Source: Pannonibacter indicus (lineage in GTDB: Bacteria; Pseudomonadota; Alphaproteobacteria; Rhizobiales; Stappiaceae). From it: a DNA stretch of 64,000 nt. Each line of letters opens with the position of its first letter. Within the stretch, counting starts at the first letter, position 1. Of the stretch, positions 9,510 through 18,151 are shown in pieces. The notes under the pieces were generated by a model that saw only the letters and a program-made list of their open reading frames with translations, ran no database searches and was not told where the DNA came from. The stretch lies in assembly GCF_001418225.1 (NCBI RefSeq), contig NZ_LIPT01000003.1, positions 248,001 through 312,000 of the forward strand. The letters are read 5' to 3'. The translations under genes were made by a program, and so were the position numbers.

Positions 9510-10385
9510 ATGCTCGATCTCGATCAATTGCGCACGTTTGTGGCCATCGCCGAATATGGCAGCTTCACCCGCGCGGCGGAGATGGTGCACAAGACCCAGT
9601 CCGCCGTGTCCATGCAGATGCGGCGGCTGGAAGAGAGAATCGGCCGCCCCATCTTCATGCGCGACGGGCGCCTGTCGCGTCTCACCGAAGAGGGGGAGAA
9701 GCTGCTGCACTATGCCCGCCGTCTGGTGCAGCTGAATGACGAGACGCTGGCCGCCTTCGACGAAACTGAAGTGCAGGGCATGGTGCGGCTGGGCACGCCG
9801 GATGATTATGCCGACCGCTTCCTGCCGGAAATTCTGGCTCGGTTCTCCCGCTCCAATCCCAAGGCCGAGGTCAGCGTGGTCTGTGCCCCGACTGCCAACC
9901 TCATCGATCTCGTCGTCGCCAATGAGCTGGATGTGGCGATCATCACCCACGTTGAAAAGCCCGGCGGCCAGCGCGACGAGGTGATCCGGCGCGAGCCGCT
10001 GCTCTGGGTCACGTCAGCCCGCCATGCGGTGGAGAATGAGGACGTGCTGCCGCTGGCGCTTGGCCGTGCCACCTGCGGCTGGCGGCGTGCGGCGCTTCTG
10101 GCGCTGCGCTCGGTCGGGCGGGAGCACCGGCTGCTTTATTCCAGCTGGAACTCCACCGCCGTCGGTGCTGCCGTTCTTGCGGGTCTGGCTGTCTCGGTGC
10201 TGCCCGAATCGGCCTTGCGTCCCGGCATGAGGGTTCTGGCGGAAGCTGATGGCTTTCCCAAGCTGCCGGAGTGCGAGATTGCCGTCATGCGCTCCTGGCA
10301 CCAGCATTCCCGTGTGACGGAAGCGCTGGTGGAACACATCATCTCGTCTCTCGACAACCTGTCGGTGCCGCAGGCGGCGGAATAG
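9510..10385 (+). CDS. LysR-family transcriptional regulator
   Basis: A 291-residue LysR protein. The N-terminal winged HTH reads DLDQLRTFVAIAEYGSFTRA, then MVHKTQSAVSMQMRRLEER. The effector-binding domain starts near residue 90 (VRLGTPDDYADRFLPEIL). I start it at the ATG at 9510, 5 nt after GAGG; a TTG one codon earlier is possible. Its target is probably the divergent DUF1127 gene or the gene itself. No clear T-N11-A box could be singled out by eye. Confidence 0.88.
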   Translation: MLDLDQLRTFVAIAEYGSFTRAAEMVHKTQSAVSMQMRRLEERIGRPIFMRDGRLSRLTEEGEKLLHYARRLVQLNDETLAAFDETEVQGMVRLGTPDDYADRFLPEILARFSRSNPKAEVSVVCAPTANLIDLVVANELDVAIITHVEKPGGQRDEVIRREPLLWVTSARHAVENEDVLPLALGRATCGWRRAALLALRSVGREHRLLYSSWNSTAVGAAVLAGLAVSVLPESALRPGMRVLAEADGFPKLPECEIAVMRSWHQHSRVTEALVEHIISSLDNLSVPQAAE

Positions 10386-10394
10386 GCCTGCCGC

Positions 10395-11312
10395 TTACCG
10401 GCTGCGCAGCATGATCACATTGCCGGCGATGACGAGGACGAGGCCGAGCAGGGCAGCAAAGGTCCAGACATAGCCTTCAAAGATGGTGGAGACCGTCAGC
10501 GCCACCACGGGGAAGATGACCGTGGAATAGCCCGCCCGCGCCGGACCGATACGGCCGAGCAGCGTCAGGTAGGAGGCAAAGGCCAGCACGGAAGCGATGA
10601 TCGACAGATAGGCGAGGCTGCCGAGATAGGTGAGTGTCGGCTCTACCGCGAAACTGTCGCCGCGCAGCAGGCTGAAGGTGCCGAGCAGCGCCGCGCCATA
10701 GATCATGCCCCATGTGGTGGCGGAAGTGATGCTGATGCCCGCCGTCTGGTTGGATGAAGACACCATGTTGCCGAGGCAGAAGGACAGGGTGCCGGCCGTG
10801 CACAGGGCAAGGCCCTTCAGCGCATCAAGGTTCAGTTCAGCCCCTGCAATCTGCGGCCAGAACATCAGGGCAATGCCGGAAAAGCCGATGATCCCGGCGC
10901 CCAGAATGATCAGCTTCGGCCTCTGGCGGAACAGCACCACGCCGAGAATCAGATTGAAGACGGAAGCCAGCGAGAACACCACGGCCAGCAGGCCGGAAGG
11001 CAGATATTTGGCGCCGTAATAGAACAGGGTGAAGTTGGTGGAGAAGATGAAAAGCCCGAGCACGGCAAAGCGCAGGTGTGTCTTCATGGGAAAAGCCAGC
11101 CTTTCCCGCCGGATCACGCTCCAGCCCAGCATCACGGCAGCAGCCAGCGCGAAACGCCAGAACACGGAAACTTCGGGGGCGACATTCGCCACCTGCCCCT
11201 TCATGGCGATCCAGCTGAAGCCCCAGGAAAAGACGGTGAGACCATAAAGGCCAAGGTCCTTCGAGGTCAGCGGGGAGGCGGGGGCTGCAATCCGGCTTTC
11301 AGCCATCGTCAT
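10395..11312 (-). CDS. DMT-superfamily (EamA) transporter
   Basis: A 305-residue integral membrane protein with ten predicted helices in two EamA repeats (TVFSWGFSWIAMKG near residue 28; second repeat after residue 160). Members export amino acids, purines or other metabolites; the substrate cannot be inferred here. The start at 11312 has AGAGAG upstream. It converges on the LysR gene with 9 bp between the stop codons. Confidence 0.88.
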   Translation of the reverse strand: MTMAESRIAAPASPLTSKDLGLYGLTVFSWGFSWIAMKGQVANVAPEVSVFWRFALAAAVMLGWSVIRRERLAFPMKTHLRFAVLGLFIFSTNFTLFYYGAKYLPSGLLAVVFSLASVFNLILGVVLFRQRPKLIILGAGIIGFSGIALMFWPQIAGAELNLDALKGLALCTAGTLSFCLGNMVSSSNQTAGISITSATTWGMIYGAALLGTFSLLRGDSFAVEPTLTYLGSLAYLSIIASVLAFASYLTLLGRIGPARAGYSTVIFPVVALTVSTIFEGYVWTFAALLGLVLVIAGNVIMLRSR

Positions 11313-11430
11313 TTCAAATCTCTCTTCTGCCGGGTATCCGGGCCGGGAGAATGCGCCGTGGTGGCGGGAAATTCAAATGATAGTCGTTGAAGCAACCGAT
11401 CTGGTTTGTGAATGAAACCACAATGAAGCT

Positions 11431-12036
11431 TCAGGATGTATGATGCCAGATTGGCTGATATCCGCCAGACAGGGCCGCAAGAGACAGCGCCGGGGTGATG
11501 ACATGAAGGCGAGAGACGGAACTCGTGGCCGCATATCCCTCCGGGCTCCAGCGCAGCAGGCGGCCTGACTTGAGGGCGAGAAATCCGGCTCCGTCCGTCA
11601 GCATTGTGCCATCCGGCAGGGACATGAGAGCCGCGCCATCAGCAGGCTTGCCCTGCCAGCGCGGGCCGCGCTCGGGTGCCAGCTGCAGGTCCATCCAGTC
11701 CGCACCGGACACGGCCTCAAGGCCAAGATGCCGGGCCGCCGCCGTGGCATAGGCCTGCGCCTCCGCCCGTCTGCATTCAAAGCAGGGCCGGTGCCCGGCG
11801 GCAAGAGCCGTCACCTCATCCAGGAAGAACAGTTCCGTATAGCCCGCTCGCATCACCTCACGGCGGCGGCCCTTGAAGGAGGGGACGCAACAGATCCAGC
11901 GCCGGGAGGCTTGTTGCCGCCGGATCGTCCGGGTTTGCGGATCATGGATCTGGCCGCCCCGGTTGCCCATCAGCAGGCCCCGGGCCGGATGGGCCATCAG
12001 TTTTCCATCTGGCCAGACCCTGTTCGGCAGCGGCAT
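11431..12036 (-). CDS. Unrecognised conserved-type protein, 201 residues
   Basis: I do not recognise a named family. The protein begins LPNRVWPDGKLMAHPARG, has a motif GHRPCFECRRAEAQA with two cysteines near residues 85-88, and ends with SRLHVITPALSLAALSGGYQP. The Cys pair recalls metal- or Ada-type sites, but there are too few ligands to argue for zinc. Codon use and Ala/Arg/Gly composition match its neighbours, so it is probably a real gene. It is divergent from the GATase gene, with 86 bp between starts. Confidence 0.6.
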   Translation of the reverse strand: MPLPNRVWPDGKLMAHPARGLLMGNRGGQIHDPQTRTIRRQQASRRWICCVPSFKGRRREVMRAGYTELFFLDEVTALAAGHRPCFECRRAEAQAYATAAARHLGLEAVSGADWMDLQLAPERGPRWQGKPADGAALMSLPDGTMLTDGAGFLALKSGRLLRWSPEGYAATSSVSRLHVITPALSLAALSGGYQPIWHHTS

Positions 12037-12122
12037 TGCGGTTGTCTCCCTACTGCCTTCGCTTGACTAAGACAGCCATACTGCCACATTCGCAGGCGCA
12101 GCCGATACCCGCCGGAGACCCC

Positions 12123-12824
12123 ATGCGCGTTCTTGTCATCGAAAACTATCCGCTCACACCTCATGGCCAGGTCGGCCGCGCCCTTCAGGATGCGGGGGCC
12201 GAAGTGACCGTGGTGAAGGCCTTCGAAGGGGAGCCGGTGCCGCAGCGCGCTGAGCGTTTCTCCGGCCTTGCCGTCTTTGGCGGCGGGCAGAACGCGCTGG
12301 ATGACGAGGGCTCGCCCTTTCTGCCGCAGATCTGCAATCTGATCCGCGATTTCCACGAAGAGCAGAGGCCAGTGCTGGGTATCTGCCTTGGCTCGCAGCT
12401 CATCGCCCGTGCCTTCGGCGGGCGCAACATCATCGGCAGGCCCATCGAATTCGGCTGGCATGACGTGACGCCGACCGATGCGGGCAAGGCGGATCCGGTG
12501 CTGTCGGCGCTGGGGGAGGGCGCGCCGCTGTTCCACTGGCACAATGACACATTTGATCTGCCCGAAGGCGCGGTGCATCTGGCCACAAGCGCCCAGACAC
12601 GCCATCAGGCCTTCCGCATGGGCGCGGCGACCTATGGTATCCAGTTCCATTTCGAGGCGGCCGAGCCCGAAGTGCGCGACTGGTCGCGGGATTTCGCCGG
12701 CATGATCGCCGAAAACACTCCGGACTGGGCGCAGCGGCTGGAAGCCGAGATTGCCCGGCACGCGCCCCGCGCCGATGCCACAGGCGCCCTCCTTGCCGCC
12801 AACTGGGTCCGCCTGCTCAGGTGA
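12123..12824 (+). CDS. Class I glutamine amidotransferase-like protein
   Basis: A 233-residue type-1 GATase of the GuaA-like group. The nucleophile elbow GICLGSQLIARAFGG (around residue 82) and the catalytic His in YGIQFHFEAAEPE (around residue 177) are present, so the triad looks intact. Freestanding proteins of this kind include gamma-glutamyl hydrolases and uncharacterised GMP-synthase-like hydrolases; no synthetase partner is adjacent. The ATG at 12123 has GGAGA upstream. It converges on lldD. Confidence 0.85.
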   Translation: MRVLVIENYPLTPHGQVGRALQDAGAEVTVVKAFEGEPVPQRAERFSGLAVFGGGQNALDDEGSPFLPQICNLIRDFHEEQRPVLGICLGSQLIARAFGGRNIIGRPIEFGWHDVTPTDAGKADPVLSALGEGAPLFHWHNDTFDLPEGAVHLATSAQTRHQAFRMGAATYGIQFHFEAAEPEVRDWSRDFAGMIAENTPDWAQRLEAEIARHAPRADATGALLAANWVRLLR

Positions 12825-12842
12825 GGCGGACCCGGCCGTTCG

Positions 12843-14006
12843 TCAGCGCCAGCGGTCGGCGAAGTCCGCGGGCAGCAGCAGGTTGTGGCGGCCCAGATCC
12901 TTGACGTTGCGCTCGCCGCAAAGCGCCATGGTGATGTCCAGCTCCTTGTGGATCACCTCAAGGGCGCGGGTCACCCCGGCCTCGCCCATGGCGCCCAGAC
13001 CGTAGACAAAGGCGCGGCCGATCATGGTGCCCTTGGCGCCGAGGGCCAGCGCCTTCAGCACGTCCTGACCGGAGCGGATGCCGCTGTCGAGATGGACCTC
13101 GATCTTGTCCCCCACGGCATCCATGATTTTCGGCAGGGTCCGGATGGAGCTGAGGGCGCCGTCGAGCTGGCGGCCGCCGTGGTTGGATACGACGATGGCA
13201 TCGGCCCCAACATCCAGCGCTTTCTTCGCGTCTTCCGCGTCGAGAATGCCCTTGAGGATGACCGGACCGTCCCACCAGCTGCGGAATTCGCGGATGCGCT
13301 CCCAGTTCAGCGAGGGATCAAAGGCTTCCGCCGTCCAGCTGCTCAAGGAGGTGGGGTCGCTCACGCCCTTGGCATGGCCGACGATGTTGCCGAAGAAGCG
13401 CCGCTTGGTCTGCAGCATTTCCAGGCCCCACGGCACCTTGGTGGCAAGGTTCAGGATAGAGGAGGGCGTCAGCTTCGGGGGGGCGCTGAGCCCGTTCTTC
13501 AGGTCCTTGTGGCGCTGGCCAAGCACCTGCAGATCCACCGTGATGACAAGCGCCGAGCAGCTTGCCGCCTTGGCACGGGCAAACAGGCGCTTCATGAAGT
13601 CATCGTCCTTCAGGGTATAGACCTGAAACCAGAACGGCTTGCTGGTGTGCTCCGCCACGTCCTCGATGGAACAGATGGACATGGTGGAAAGCGTGAAGGG
13701 CACGCCGAATTTCTCGGCTGCGCGGGCGGCCTTGATCTCGCCATCAGCCGACTGCATGCCGCAGAGCCCGACGGGCGCAAGCGCAACCGGCATCTTGCAG
13801 TCCTGCCCCACCATCTTGGCCGCAGTGCTGCGTCCGGCCATGTCGACGGCGATGCGCTGGCGCAGGCGGATCTCGTCAAAGTCCGAGGAGTTCTCCCGGA
13901 ACGTCTGTTCGGTCCAGCTGCCGGTCTCGGCATAGTCGTAGAACATCTTCGGCACGCGGCGCCTGTAAAGCCGCTTGAGGTCTTCGATCTCGGTTATTAC
14001 GGGCAT
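12843..14006 (-). CDS. lldD: FMN-dependent alpha-hydroxy-acid dehydrogenase (L-lactate dehydrogenase type)
   Basis: A 387-residue enzyme of the glycolate oxidase / L-lactate dehydrogenase family that oxidises L-lactate (or a related 2-hydroxyacid) to the 2-oxoacid using FMN. It passes electrons to the respiratory chain at the membrane. The N-terminal MFYDYAETGSWTEQT, the FMN site PVALAPVGLCGMQ, and the active-site loop VVSNHGGRQLDGALSSI with the catalytic His are all present. It is 42 bp downstream of the GntR regulator on the same strand, so the two form an operon. Substrate choice rests on family and context. Confidence 0.9.
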   Translation of the reverse strand: MPVITEIEDLKRLYRRRVPKMFYDYAETGSWTEQTFRENSSDFDEIRLRQRIAVDMAGRSTAAKMVGQDCKMPVALAPVGLCGMQSADGEIKAARAAEKFGVPFTLSTMSICSIEDVAEHTSKPFWFQVYTLKDDDFMKRLFARAKAASCSALVITVDLQVLGQRHKDLKNGLSAPPKLTPSSILNLATKVPWGLEMLQTKRRFFGNIVGHAKGVSDPTSLSSWTAEAFDPSLNWERIREFRSWWDGPVILKGILDAEDAKKALDVGADAIVVSNHGGRQLDGALSSIRTLPKIMDAVGDKIEVHLDSGIRSGQDVLKALALGAKGTMIGRAFVYGLGAMGEAGVTRALEVIHKELDITMALCGERNVKDLGRHNLLLPADFADRWR

Positions 14007-14048
14007 GCGTTCAGATCCTTCCCAAGGTAACGTTACGTCGGTCCGGGG

Positions 14049-14876
14049 TCACGTCTGGCGGGCGGCCGCCGGTTTGGCTGTTGATTTGGCCTTGGCGCGC
14101 CGGGGTTTCGGCAGGCTGGCAATGCGCTGATCAAGCCTGAGGTTTGACAGGGCGCTGCGGGTGCCTTCCTGCCCGGCCTCCCTCAGCGCGCGGCGCACAA
14201 AGGCAATGTGTGCCTCTGCCGCCCGCCGCGCGCCTTCACTGTCGCCGGCGGTCACTCTGGCGAGGATGGCCCGGTGCTGGTCCAGCAGTGCCTCGCGGGC
14301 GCCGGGATGGCGGAAGAGCTTCTGCTGGCTGAAATAGACGCCGGTTTCCAGCAGGCGGTAGCAGGCCCTGAGCGTGTGCAGCAGGATCATGTTATGGGCA
14401 GCTTCACCGATCGCCTGATGAAACTCCACGTCCAGCCGCGCCTCGGCCTCATGGTCTTCCGCCTCGAAGGCTGCGGCCATGGCTTCGACAATACGCGTCA
14501 GCAGGGCGTGATCGGCAGCGGTGGATCTGGCCGCCGCCTTGGCCGCTGCAAGGCCTTCAATGTCGCTGCGGAAGTCGAGGTAGTCCTCGATGGCGGCAGG
14601 ATGGCGGGCGATGAGATCCACCAGCGCTTCAGAAAACACCGAACCGGTCAGGTCGGCCACATAGGTGCCGCCACCCTGGCGGCTCACCACAAGCCCGCGC
14701 TCTTCCAGCGTCTTCAGGGCCTCACGCAGGATCGGCCGCGACACATCCACCAGATCCGCCAGTTCCCGCTCGGGCGGCAGCCGGTCGGCCGGACGCAGCA
14801 CGCCATTGAGGATCAGAAGCTCGATCTGATCCACCACGGCATCGGCGGTACGGGCATGATTGACCTTGGCGAACAT
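14049..14876 (-). CDS. GntR/FadR-family (FCD) regulator of the lactate dehydrogenase operon
   Basis: A 275-residue regulator with an N-terminal winged HTH (PPERELADLVDVSRPILREALKTLEERG) and a C-terminal FCD ligand domain (FHQAIGEAAHN, then EHRAIL-type segments), ending in a basic Lys/Ala-rich tail. LldR and PdhR belong to this group and sense lactate or pyruvate. The start is the ATG at 14876; longer reading frames run through the operator-like palindrome upstream. It is the first gene of a two-gene operon with lldD, so it probably controls its own operon. Confidence 0.88.
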   Translation of the reverse strand: MFAKVNHARTADAVVDQIELLILNGVLRPADRLPPERELADLVDVSRPILREALKTLEERGLVVSRQGGGTYVADLTGSVFSEALVDLIARHPAAIEDYLDFRSDIEGLAAAKAAARSTAADHALLTRIVEAMAAAFEAEDHEAEARLDVEFHQAIGEAAHNMILLHTLRACYRLLETGVYFSQQKLFRHPGAREALLDQHRAILARVTAGDSEGARRAAEAHIAFVRRALREAGQEGTRSALSNLRLDQRIASLPKPRRAKAKSTAKPAAARQT

Positions 14877-14891
14877 GCGGCATCTCTTTCT

Positions 14892-14929
14892 CTTGCAATA
14901 ATTGGTCAAATTTTTTGTCCAATTGCAAG
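14892..14929. promoter_or_regulatory. Extended palindrome upstream of the GntR regulator
   Basis: Arms ATTGGTCAA (14901-14909) and TTGTCCAAT (14915-14923) match in 8 of 9 positions, and are flanked by CTTGCAA (14892) and TTGCAAG (14923-14929). The symmetric, AT-rich element sits 16 bp upstream of the regulator's start, and divergently upstream of the DUF3422 gene. It is probably the FCD-regulator operator. Confidence 0.6.
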
Positions 14930-15042
14930 TTCTGCCTTTGCATGAGCCCTTACATTGTGCCGCAGCTTGCCGCCGGCGCAATTTTGCGCATGACAGATGC
15001 GAGGATCCTGCGCCACTTTGAGGCAGGAAGACGGGGGCGAGA

Positions 15043-16365
15043 ATGAACGCGGACGCAAACACGCAGCAGACCGGTGGCTTGCTGCCATTCGGCAAGCATC
15101 ACCTGAGGGCGGCCGTGCTGGGCGAGCTTCATGCCCGCCCGTTCCGCGCGCTGGAAAGCCCGCGCATCCTGCTGCATTACGCCTTTACCGCGGACCCGCA
15201 GGCCATCGGTGATGACCGGATCTGGTTTGCCGATCTCTGCCGCAGCCAGGGCGTCAAGGGACCGGAGGAGAGCGACCGCTCGCATGTTCTGCCGATGGCG
15301 GGTGGCTCCCTGCGCTGGGAGCAGCATTCGGAATTCATCACCTACACCTTTGACGTGGCACCGGATGGCGGGCATCCCTTCGGGCGGATTCCCGCCGGTC
15401 ATCCCTTCGGATCGGGCTTCCGGGCTCCGGGGCCGATGCTGGTGGCGGCAAGGCTGGATGTCGTGCCGGAAAATGGTCACGACGAGGCTGCGCTGTCCCG
15501 GTGGTTCGACCGGGCAAGCTTGGCCGCTCTCCAATCCGAGGAGGGGCGGGCCGTCGCCATGACGGATTTCCGGCAGGACGGCGAGGGGCTGACGCGTATT
15601 CTGCTCATCGACAGGGGCATGGCGCCCAGCCAGACCGGCGCGCTGGCGCAGCGCCTCATCGAGGTGGAAACCTACCGCACGCTCGCACTGCTTGGCCTGC
15701 CCATGGCCACGGAGCTTTCGCCGGATGTCCGGCGGATCGAGGAAGAGCTTGTGCGGTTGACCGGGGAGATGCGCGGGGCGTCGGACATGGACAGCAACCG
15801 CCGCCTGCTGGAGCGTCTCTCCGATCTGGCGGCGGATCTGGAGGCGGGCGCGGCCTCCAGCGCCTACCGCTTCGGGGCGAGCCGTGCCTATCACAGCATT
15901 CTCAAGGCACGGCTGGAGACCATCGAGGAAGCCCCGGTTCCTGGCTATCTCGGGCTGGCGTCCTTTCTCGCACGCCGGATTGCCCCGGCCATGCGCACCA
16001 TCGAGTCGGTGGAAAACCGGCAGATCAACCTGTCACGCAAACTTGCCCGCGCCACGACGCTGCTGCGCACGCGGGTGGATGTGGACATGGAGCGCCAGAA
16101 CCGGGATCTGCTCGATTCCATGAACCGCCGCGCCCGCCTGCAACTGCGCCTGCAGCAGACGGTGGAGGGGCTCTCGGTGGCCGCCGTCAGCTACTATGTG
16201 GTGGGGCTGGTGGGCTATCTCGCCAAGGGCCTGAAGGACGCGGGTGTGCCCATGCCAGATCCGGGTCTTGTCTCGGGCATGTCGGTGCCGCTGGTGCTGC
16301 TCGCCGTCTGGTGGACCGTCCGCCGCATCCGGGCGCATCACACGGATACAGGGGAGCCGCATTGA
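15043..16365 (+). CDS. DUF3422 family protein
   Basis: A 440-residue protein matching the DUF3422 pattern common in proteobacteria: an N-terminal HHLRAAVLGELHARPF segment, a middle soluble domain, then two membrane helices near the C-terminus (about residues 385-402 and 412-430). A long charged helical region precedes them. The function of the family is not known; the topology suggests an inner-membrane protein with a large soluble N-terminal domain. The start ATG at 15043 is preceded by a purine-rich GGGCGAGA. It is divergent from the GntR gene. Confidence 0.82.
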   Translation: MNADANTQQTGGLLPFGKHHLRAAVLGELHARPFRALESPRILLHYAFTADPQAIGDDRIWFADLCRSQGVKGPEESDRSHVLPMAGGSLRWEQHSEFITYTFDVAPDGGHPFGRIPAGHPFGSGFRAPGPMLVAARLDVVPENGHDEAALSRWFDRASLAALQSEEGRAVAMTDFRQDGEGLTRILLIDRGMAPSQTGALAQRLIEVETYRTLALLGLPMATELSPDVRRIEEELVRLTGEMRGASDMDSNRRLLERLSDLAADLEAGAASSAYRFGASRAYHSILKARLETIEEAPVPGYLGLASFLARRIAPAMRTIESVENRQINLSRKLARATTLLRTRVDVDMERQNRDLLDSMNRRARLQLRLQQTVEGLSVAAVSYYVVGLVGYLAKGLKDAGVPMPDPGLVSGMSVPLVLLAVWWTVRRIRAHHTDTGEPH

Positions 16366-16403
16366 GGGGGTGGGTGAAGCTGAGCGCTTAAAATGACAAC
16401 ACC

Positions 16404-16432
16404 GTCATGCCATGGACGAGCCATGGCATGAC
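16404..16432. repeat. Palindromic intergenic element
   Basis: A perfect 12-bp inverted repeat, GTCATGCCATGG / CCATGGCATGAC, with a 5-nt loop, just after the DUF3422 gene. Its right end GGCATGACGAA recurs at 63534-63544 beside another strong palindrome, so it looks like a member of an interspersed family rather than a plain terminator. Confidence 0.7.
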
Positions 16433-16477
16433 GAAAATATCGGATTTTTGCTGAAAAATATCTTCATGAAAACGCAA

Positions 16478-16502
16478 AAGGCCGGGCGCTGGGCCCGGCC
16501 TT
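16478..16502 (-). terminator. Intrinsic terminator of the cytochrome c gene
   Basis: On the minus strand a perfect 10-bp stem (AAGGCCGGGC/GCCCGGCCTT, 5-nt loop) is followed by a short T-run, 20 bp after the cytochrome c stop codon. Confidence 0.8.
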
Positions 16503-16521
16503 GCAAGTCCGGAAATCCGGA

Positions 16522-16917
16522 TTACTTGATTGAACCGTCCTCGTTGAACTGGTTCATGTAGGCGATCACGTCAAGGACTTCCTGATCCTTCTTGAGACCG
16601 GCAAAAGCCATCTTGGTCTTGGGGACGAGGCCCTTGGGGTCCGCCAGATAGGTGTGAAGGGTTTCCGCGTCCCACACCTTGCCACCGGCACCAAACTCGG
16701 TCATGGCAGGCGAATATTTGAACTCGGCAATCGAGGCGACCGGGCGCCCGACGATGCCGTTCAGTTCCGGCCCCACCTTGTTCTTGGCACTCGCGCCAAC
16801 TTCATGGCAGGCCATGCACTTCTTGAACACTTTTTCGCCCGCAGCGGCATCGCCGTCTGCACGTGCCCCCGTCGCCGCAGCAGCCAGCATGGCTGCAGCA
16901 AGCACTACATATTTCAT
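16522..16917 (-). CDS. Class I periplasmic cytochrome c
   Basis: A 131-residue secreted monoheme cytochrome. A Sec signal peptide (about residues 1-20, ending ARA) is followed by the heme site CMACH (Cys34, Cys37, His38) and an axial-Met candidate in TKMAF (Met103). The spacing is that of cytochrome c2/c550. It carries electrons in the periplasm between bc1-type complexes and terminal oxidases or other reductases. It stands alone with its own terminator; the LysR gene upstream is on the same strand but 110 bp away. Confidence 0.92.
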   Translation of the reverse strand: MKYVVLAAAMLAAAATGARADGDAAAGEKVFKKCMACHEVGASAKNKVGPELNGIVGRPVASIAEFKYSPAMTEFGAGGKVWDAETLHTYLADPKGLVPKTKMAFAGLKKDQEVLDVIAYMNQFNEDGSIK

Positions 16918-17028
16918 CGTGTTTCTCCCTCAGTCACGGCCGCCAAGCCGGTCTTGTAGAGAAGATATTCTACTCTCTTCAAGCTGCAAGCGGGTGCGTC
17001 ACTGTGGCTCATACGCAGAGCTACGCTG

Positions 17029-17970
17029 TCAGCCCGCTGCGCGTTCCATGCTGCCGAGCCAGCCGGACAGGCCCTCGTCCCAATAGGGCTGCGGACCGTA
17101 GAGCTGGGCCAGAAAGTCGATGAAAACCCGCACCTTGGCCGACAGGAAGCGCCGGGTGGGATAGACCGCATGCAGGCCCACGTCCTTGGAGGCGCGGTAT
17201 TGGGGCAGCACGATCTGCAGCTTGCCTTCGCGCAGTTCCGGCCCCACGTCCCAAGTGGAGCGCAGCGCAATGCCGACACCGGCCAGCACCGCCTCGCGCA
17301 CCACCTCGCTGGAATTGGTGCGCAAGGGAGCGTCCGTCTTGACGATTTCCAGGCCACGCGGCCCCATCAGCCGCCAGGGGTCCTGCGCGGCGGCGGCAAC
17401 CCGGACGTGGTTCTCCACAAGGTCATCGATGCTCTTCGGCTCGCCATGCCGCTCGATATAGGAGGGAGAGGCGCAGAGCACCCGGTGCACGGGCGCAAGG
17501 CGCCGGGCAACAAGGCTGGAATCGGACAGTTCGGCAATGCGGATCGCCAGGTCATAGCCGTCACCGACGATGTCGACGAACTCATCCGACAGGTCGAGGC
17601 TGACATAAAGGTCCGGATTGGCTTCGAGAAAACGGGCGAGATACGGCGCAACGTGCATGCGGCCGAAGGATGTGGGCGCGCTGACCTTCAGCGTGCCGCG
17701 CGCCTGCGCCGATCCCCGTGTCACAAAGGTTTCGGCTTCCTCGACGGAGGCAAGAATGGCGAGAACCCGGTCATGGAAGCCATGGCCGGCCTCTGTCAGG
17801 GCAATCTGCCGGGTGGTGCGTTGCAGAAGGCGGGTGCCGAGCTTGTCTTCCAGCCGGCGGATGCGTTTCGACACGACGGCAGGGGAAAGCCCCATCTCCC
17901 GTCCTGCGGCCGACATGCTGCCGGCTGTGACGACCCGGGCGAAGATTTCCATATCGGTCAGATTGCTCAT
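17029..17970 (-). CDS. LysR-family regulator (CrgA-like group)
   Basis: A 313-residue LysR protein. The winged HTH starts MSNLTDMEIFARVVTAGSM and includes LSPAVVSKRIRRLEDKLGTR; the ligand domain follows (GTLKVSAPTSFGRMHVAPYL). The ATG at 17970 has GGGA upstream. It is divergent from glcDEF, with 181 bp between starts, so it is a candidate regulator of glycolate oxidation, though LysR proteins of this subgroup often act elsewhere. Confidence 0.88.
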   Translation of the reverse strand: MSNLTDMEIFARVVTAGSMSAAGREMGLSPAVVSKRIRRLEDKLGTRLLQRTTRQIALTEAGHGFHDRVLAILASVEEAETFVTRGSAQARGTLKVSAPTSFGRMHVAPYLARFLEANPDLYVSLDLSDEFVDIVGDGYDLAIRIAELSDSSLVARRLAPVHRVLCASPSYIERHGEPKSIDDLVENHVRVAAAAQDPWRLMGPRGLEIVKTDAPLRTNSSEVVREAVLAGVGIALRSTWDVGPELREGKLQIVLPQYRASKDVGLHAVYPTRRFLSAKVRVFIDFLAQLYGPQPYWDEGLSGWLGSMERAAG

Positions 17971-18151
17971 TTTATTCCCGCCGGAAAGAGAGCTAGTAAG
18001 GGACCGGATATTCCGCTTGCGCCGGTTTTTTGCCAGACTGCCTTTCGTAAGGCTGACAGAAGGCATTTCCGGAGCGGTGGAGCCGGTCCGTTTGCTGTCT
18101 TACGGGCAGGAGGGCAAGAATGGATCACATTTTTGCCGGAGAGGAGAGAAA

